DNA of 64,000 nt from Enoplolaimus lenunculus (taxonomy: Eukaryota > Nematoda > Enoplea > Enoplida > Thoracostomopsidae). Numbering within the stretch: position 1 is the stretch's first letter; the number at the start of each line of letters is the position of its first letter. Made by a program: the position numbers and the translations under genes. The DNA lies in the NCBI GenBank assembly GCA_030248215.1, contig JASANG010000501.1, positions 80,838 through 144,837 on the forward strand, written 5' to 3'. Shown piece after piece: positions 58,576-64,000 of the stretch. Below the pieces are notes generated by a model. The model did no database searches and was not told where the DNA came from. It saw only the letters and a list, made by a program, of their open reading frames with translations.

Positions 58576-61500
58576 TTAACAATTTTTCTTCGGCAACACC
58601 GCCACCGCAACCTTGTTGCTACACTCCAAATACGCAATTGACAAAGGTGAATCAACATTATTAAATCGACCACTATCTTGCACTGTGATAACATCTTCAT
58701 CCCGCAGCAAAACAACAACGACAATCTCGACATTGCTCGGTTCTAAAATAAAAAGAATGTTTTTTTGAACAAATTGTAAATTTAACCCATCTTCTTAGAA
58801 GTACATTTTAAAACGATACAATGTTAGTTGTCAGCAGATATTCGCAATCAAAAGACCGAAAGTTACAAAACCTATTATCAACTCAGTTGATTTATGCTGT
58901 GTACTACAGATGGCAGCCACGTTGATTCGTATCCTTAAGGACTCGAGACAGCGGTAACTTTCTAAAAACTGTCTCACCAATTCACAAACACTTATCATCA
59001 ATACTAAACTATCACAAATTACGACCATTTAACCGGCGTGGCAACAATAATTCAGATTCGGTTTCAGATTCGGCGAAAATGGAACGTTCGGAATCGGTTT
59101 CAGTTTTGAAAAAGCCGAATCCAGCAAAGTTCGGAAACGCCTTTTTTGTGTTTGAAATCAAATTGGATCAAACAGAATCATTTTTAAAAAACTTAGTTAG
59201 TACTTACTGTCGGTTCGATCCTCCATCCATGCACTAATCAATTTCTGGTTTTGATATTTTTCAAAAATCAAAATGGCTCTATTGCTTGCATAAGACAATT
59301 TGAGTTCACTGGTTTGAAAGCTACAAAATGTACTGTCAAATTCGGCAACAGTTTGTTGTTGCTACATAAAATCGAGAAATCCTACACCTACATTCTGCAT
59401 AGATCTGACCAATTTATTAATATTGTGGTTACTTTTCAACAAGTTAGTTCCTTACCTGTCCAAACATCACTCGATAACAACGCGTTAGAATTTAACTGGA
59501 ATTGTCCGCTTGGCAAACAGTGAAAATCAGATTCTCTAGGCTTCAACAGACGATATGTATTGTCTGGATAAGTCACCTATAATATAAAAGTAGTTAGCAA
59601 AAATAAACAACAAAAATAAACCATAAAAATAGAAAATCGGCAACACAATTACAATAAAACCAACAAACTGATAGTAAAAACACCACAAAGTATCGGTCAT
59701 CTCATTCCGCTTGGACAAAAATAAATAGTTATAGCAATAATACTTTGAACCAGTATTCTGAAATGTGTGCAAGCCACTTATTTCCAACTATAAGTAATTA
59801 TCGTATTGCACACCTAAGGTATTTCTAAACTAAACACAGAATAAAATCCAAACTTTAACCCTTGATTATTAAGACTGCTAAATCTATTTCAACAATAGTT
59901 TTTTCTCAGTCACTTTAAGCTCCAGTCGTTGATTATCAAACGACTAACTATTATCTACTATGAATGCCCAATGTCCTAATAGACACCTCTTAAAACCGAA
60001 ACAACGGAAAAAACCACTAACCTTAATCCTAAGCCGCTGCTGAAATTCACATGGGTTTGCAATCGTCCAATATACAGGCTCTTGGGTATGAGATCTGTCT
60101 TGAAGCGAAGGCAGTCCTTCTCCGGTGACCGCGACATGAACACTCGCCACTAGGCCCGCAGTAAACCTAACCAGCCGACCAGAATCAAACTCAACAGAGC
60201 CCACAATTGAGCTTTCATTACCCGATGGCTCAACGATCACAAGTTCAATTTGCCTAACACTCCCTATCAAATCTTGATTTCCTTTCTCAGACGTTTTAGC
60301 CAACTGGTGACCGTTCCGGATCTTTAAATTTTCTTGCCCTTCCCCCTGTCCCTTAGGCCCAGACCTCGTAGACGTTACCGTTTTTCCTTGCTCCTTCAAA
60401 GCCATCCCTGCCAGTTTTCCTGGTTCACTTATTTTCAAACCAACCTGAGACCTATGCTCCATACAAAGCAACAACGTATCATCAAACTGTTCACAACACC
60501 TTACGATTTCTGCTATCACCACATCAGAAACGGGTATTTTCAAACTCTTTGGCCCGCCATAGGCACATTTCTCGGTTTCCCCAGTGCACTCTTCCGCTAC
60601 CAAACGAATCAAAGTGTCCAAAAACTCCTTAGCAACGCTATCAGGGGACTGACTACGACTGCCAATCTTAGGCTGTACGGCCGCTGTCCCAGACTTTGAT
60701 ACCGATTTCACGTCAGACATACGGTCAATTATAGATTGCACCTGTGGAATATGTTTCGATTTGTGGGTCGCGTTTGCTTCTGCGGCTTTAATCAATGATT
60801 CCAACAACCTGAAATACCAAAAAATAATAAAAGCTTCTCTAAATAAATATTTAGTTTGCAAAGCGCCGTTCAAATTTTTTTCAATGAAATGAAATCAACT
60901 TCTAACCTAAAGTTTTTTAAACGATGTCTTAAATGTTTTAAACGCGAAAATGCAACTGTTTGTGCTTTATCTAAAAAATCAAAGTGTTTTGGGTTTCCTT
61001 TCAAAAATTGAATTTTGGGTAACCGAAGGGGTTATTCTGTTTCTCAAATCGCTGTATAACCAGGTAGCGGTGTTCCACGATCGTTCGCCGTCTGCGTTGG
61101 TAGGCGAAATGCACAAGTATTTCCCGGCCAAAGCTGCGATCCAAGAAAAATATTTGTGATTGCTTATCACTTTTTCCACTTCTCTGGTCTCGGTTTGCAA
61201 AGCACCGATACTTGAAAAAATGCGAGACCGAGACCAGCCAAATCCTGAGATTTGCCGAGATCGTGACCGCCCATCCCTGGTTGTAACATCTATAAACAGT
61301 TTGCTATAAGTTTTCAACAATAATTGAAAAAAAACAATTGCCACAACAAGCACGTCATTAAATCTAAAGCACGACTTACCAGCAGTTGTTGAAATATAAA
61401 CAAAATCTATCACTAACTAGCAATGGTCGTTTTAAACCCTTAAACATACGTCCACAGGTTATACGAGTTTTATTGTTATAATCCAATCGAGTTAAATGTT

Positions 61501-63509
61501 GCTAAATTCAAAATTTCGAAACCGCCCCCAATCCTGCTACATTCTAAACACAAACCAACCGACCAAGACCAAATTCATGCAACTCTATATATCCAACCTT
61601 TTCCTTAGCGCCGTTAAAACCATTATCAAACACTAATCAAAGCCTTGAAATCTTAAAACTGACCATTTAGTACGTTCCAACGCTTTAGTGAACACTTTCC
61701 ATACAGAATACTCTTGGACAACACCTGTTGTAGTTGTTTGACTCATGTCTTGAGAATGCGCAGCAGAAAGCACAAGCGAAAGCACCCGTAAACGCTGAAG
61801 AGCAATTGCAAACTGGAGGGACAAAGGAACATTCGAAAACAGATATTGTAAACGCAACGAAGCTTCATAAGCCTGAAATTTACAATAAATCTATAACACA
61901 CAGTTTATCCAGCAATTTTCGTAAAAACAAAAGGTGCACAGAACTAAGGCTCAAGTCTTTAATCTTCTCTTACGTTTAAGCCTCTACAATTTTCGTCCCC
62001 TATTCTGAAGCCTTAGACTCACTCGTAGGCTTACAGCTTCAGACATTACTGTGCACCTCAACTGTTGTACAAAAATACACGAACTGATCAATAAATCAGT
62101 TCAATCACGACAACATCTTGGCCGTTTTTGAAATGTGTGTATCATCTGCAATTGCAGGAATGTTCTTCAGTCTGACAAACTGTGTCTCGCTAACTGATGA
62201 TAGGCAGTATACGCATTTGAGAATATCAGCTTTTGATTCAGTCTCACCTGTCGCAGCAAATGCATATTGTGACCACCCAGAGTTGCTGTTTGTCCACAAT
62301 ACGTGTTCGGTTTTTCATATCTCTGAAATAAAAATAGCAATTGCCTGTAAATGTAGTATTGCGTCAGCAACCTTATGGCTAACATGCTATAAAAGTGACA
62401 CACATTGAAATATTCAAGCCACCACCGATAACAACATACAAACCGTGTGTCATATACCTGAAGACCTTGGATTTGGACAGTCTATGGTCAATTTATTTTT
62501 AATGGGCCACAGTTCCAAATATTCGGTTCATACATTAAAAAGAAAATTTACAAAAGATTGCCCAAAATCTTCCGCTACCACACGTATATAATTTGTATCA
62601 AACATATGAATCCATCTAAAAACGGGGCATTTTAGCTACACCAATTTCTGCGATTAATACGTAATACTGAGGGTAAACGTCCTAAGCACACAAACCACAT
62701 TAAACTCTTACGGTTGCGTTAGCCACCACGAGCACGCGTGTTGCGTCTGGGGTGGTTAAAAAAAATTAATAGTGTACTCCAGCGGGGCGGGTGGGTAACA
62801 GCCCGCCCAAGGCAAACAAAACAAGTCAGACCTTTATTACTTATCTTTAATTCAGCTTCTAAGAATCGTAATAAGAACACGGCTTTATTACGCACAGCAT
62901 CATTATAAACTGTGCTGATTTGTTTCAAATCGCTAAACAAAACATTTCAAATTCAGGCGTAAATATTGTGAAATTTTTTCGCATATTCAGAGTGTCAATA
63001 GGTCAAAAACGAAACTCTAATAGTCTTGCTTCTGCATAGCACACAAACATCAGCCTAAAAGACATTCTCTACCTTATCTCCAAAAATTTCGAAAGGAGGT
63101 ATATCCCGTCTATATCCATATACACACGACCCTGATTGCATAATATATACTCTGTAAGTTTGCCCTTTAGCATAACAGGTGTTATTCTGAAACCCGCACG
63201 ATATCATTTTCCTTTGTCTCTCCAGAAACTTCAGCAAGGCATATATCCCATTTATACGTCTTTATATTTACCGCTGCTTGCTTCTAAGAGTGCACTCCGC
63301 CTTACCCGATAAGATATTCTGTGAGCATAATCTTCGAATGGCGATTAGACAACTGAGACAGTCGTTCAATTTGAGTTTCAACCGAAGCAAGGAGTGACCT
63401 GTCCCCGTCAGGCCTACCTATATCCATGTCAGTTTTAACTCCAACTATTTCATCCATATCACCAGAGCTTGACAAGCCGTTCAGAAATGATTGACACAAA
63501 CGCAGTTGA
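58576..63509 (-). CDS. INTS4: Integrator complex subunit 4, C-terminal part (N-terminus beyond window)
   Basis: Nuclear scaffold of the Integrator cleavage module (with INTS9/INTS11) acting on snRNA and other pol II transcripts. Exons seen: 63306-63509, about 62817-62932 (donor uncertain), 62248-62322, 61664-61872, 60022-60808, 59456-59576, 58576-58742. The last five join in phase. Matches to human INTS4 in order: VYNDAVRNKAVFLLRFLE; AYEASLRLQYLFSNVPLSLQ; KALERTKWLLESLIKAAEA; VIVEPSGNESS and GRLVRFTAGLVASVHVAV; VTYPDNTYRLLKP; SSDVWTEPSNVEIVVVVLLR; and the end KVAVAVLPKKNC (human KVYIMPKPARR). Within the 787-nt exon two S/G/K-rich linkers appear to be insertions relative to human. The N-terminal HEAT repeats should lie beyond 64000. 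It is convergent with the receptor-like gene. Confidence 0.88.
60979..61279 (-). pseudogene. hAT transposase C-terminal remnant with adjoining CAGGGATG-type end
   Basis: Minus-strand frame, about 61158-61006: YFSWIAALAGKYLCISPTNA then DGERSWNTATWLYSDLRNRI resembles the hAT dimerisation domain (LA.KYL.I..TS..SER.FS......R..L.P). The codons run directly from a GGTCTCGG-rich terminal segment ending CGCCCATCCCTG at 61279, the same end as the MITEs at 29022, 39863 and 43801. The catalytic N-terminal part is absent and the left end was not found, so this is an internally deleted or truncated copy. It sits in the INTS4 intron between exons 60022-60808 and 61664-61872. Confidence 0.6.
62119..62231. 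mobile_element. Family J repeat fragment
   Basis: TTTTGAAATGTGTGTATCAT to GATAGGCAGTATACGCATTT; it sits 17 bp downstream, on the gene strand, of the donor of INTS4 exon 62248-62322. Confidence 0.6.
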
Positions 63510-64000
63510 CTGAAAATGGATAACCAATCATTACTGAATACAATCAGGGATCGACCGGATATTTGGTACCGGTTTAATATCCGGCAAAGAACCGACATCC
63601 GTACTGAATTTAGGTATGCGGTATAAACCTACCGGATGCAGGATGGTTTCGGTTGTGGTTCCATATGCAATGAAACTGTTTTTCATATGTTAAAAACTAA
63701 ATATTGTACAGCCAACTGTAATTCCGGGCATGTCGAGTCGACACTAACATGAATGACCAAGCCAAGAATTAATCTTAAATCCATATTTTTGCACGCCCCA
63801 AATACTTCCAACAGCATTTTTTCAAATTTAGATCCTATATGCAGTTAACATCCAGCTTTGGTTCCAGTTACAAAAATCTACTTTCCCCGAATACAATACA
63901 CACTTCGGTATGGATTTTTGCCACCACTATAGCGAAATAGTTCTGTCAATCATTACATTTGCACTAAAATTCAAAACGACTCGAGCTGCCATGCGTAAAA
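63510..64000. other. INTS4 intron with a family C-like element
   Basis: CAGGGATCGACCGGATATTT at 63546 begins a degenerate element with GGTACCGGTTTAATATCCGG, shared with 42386-42745; its right end is not clear. No further INTS4 exon was recognised before the window ends. Confidence 0.5.

Noticed and set aside
59205-59340. Minus-strand frame with ELKLSYASNRA and SAWMEDRTD taken at first as an INTS4 exon
   Set aside because: Its phase does not fit the exon ending at 59456, and the exon 58576-58742 continues the protein in phase with a better match (VEIVVVVLLR and KVAVAVLPKK).

Overview
This 64 kb window is animal nuclear DNA, AT-rich and intron-rich, with five recognisable spliced protein genes. 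It is very densely colonised by short non-autonomous DNA transposons. The ancient metazoan intron pattern, compact exons (28 to 787 nt) and mostly sub-kilobase introns suggest an invertebrate. I cannot name the phylum; AG dinucleotides 9-12 nt upstream of two start codons would fit a lineage with spliced-leader trans-splicing, such as tunicates, but do not prove it.

Layout. (1) 828-8767, minus: N-acetylneuraminate lyase (NPL), eight exons, with the C-terminal end probably outside the window. (2) 8768-14649: intergenic, filled with repeats (H, F, I, K families and a tRNA-derived SINE). (3) 14650-22823, minus: nucleoporin Nup58/45, ten exons, 616 aa, complete. (4) 22824-24995: repeats plus one small unassigned membrane-protein ORF just downstream of SF3B1. 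(5) 24996-45771, minus: splicing factor SF3B1, 22 exons, 1476 aa, complete and in phase throughout. (6) 45772-49380: transposon clusters and one possible upstream exon. (7) 49381-56619, plus: a very divergent ionotropic glutamate receptor (iGluR)-like gene, in at least five phase-compatible exons covering S1, M1, pore/M3, S2 and M4. This is the least expected gene here. (8) 58576-63509 and beyond, minus: the C-terminal part of Integrator subunit 4 (INTS4), with a hAT transposase remnant in one intron.

The genes do not form one pathway. SF3B1 (U2 snRNP), Nup58 (nuclear pore) and INTS4 (snRNA/mRNA 3' processing) are housekeeping nuclear genes, NPL is cytosolic sialic-acid catabolism, and the receptor is a probable plasma-membrane channel.

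Transposons. At least ten non-autonomous DNA transposon families recur. Several look like hAT elements (CAGGG ends, perfect 8-bp target-site duplications at five loci). Others have 2-bp duplications with CACTG ends (CACTA/CMC-like) or TA-flanked ends (Tc1/mariner/pogo-like). One group carries internal TTAGGC hexamer arrays. All exon boundaries were worked out by hand from GT/AG sites, reading phase and recalled family sequences; no alignment or transcript data were available.
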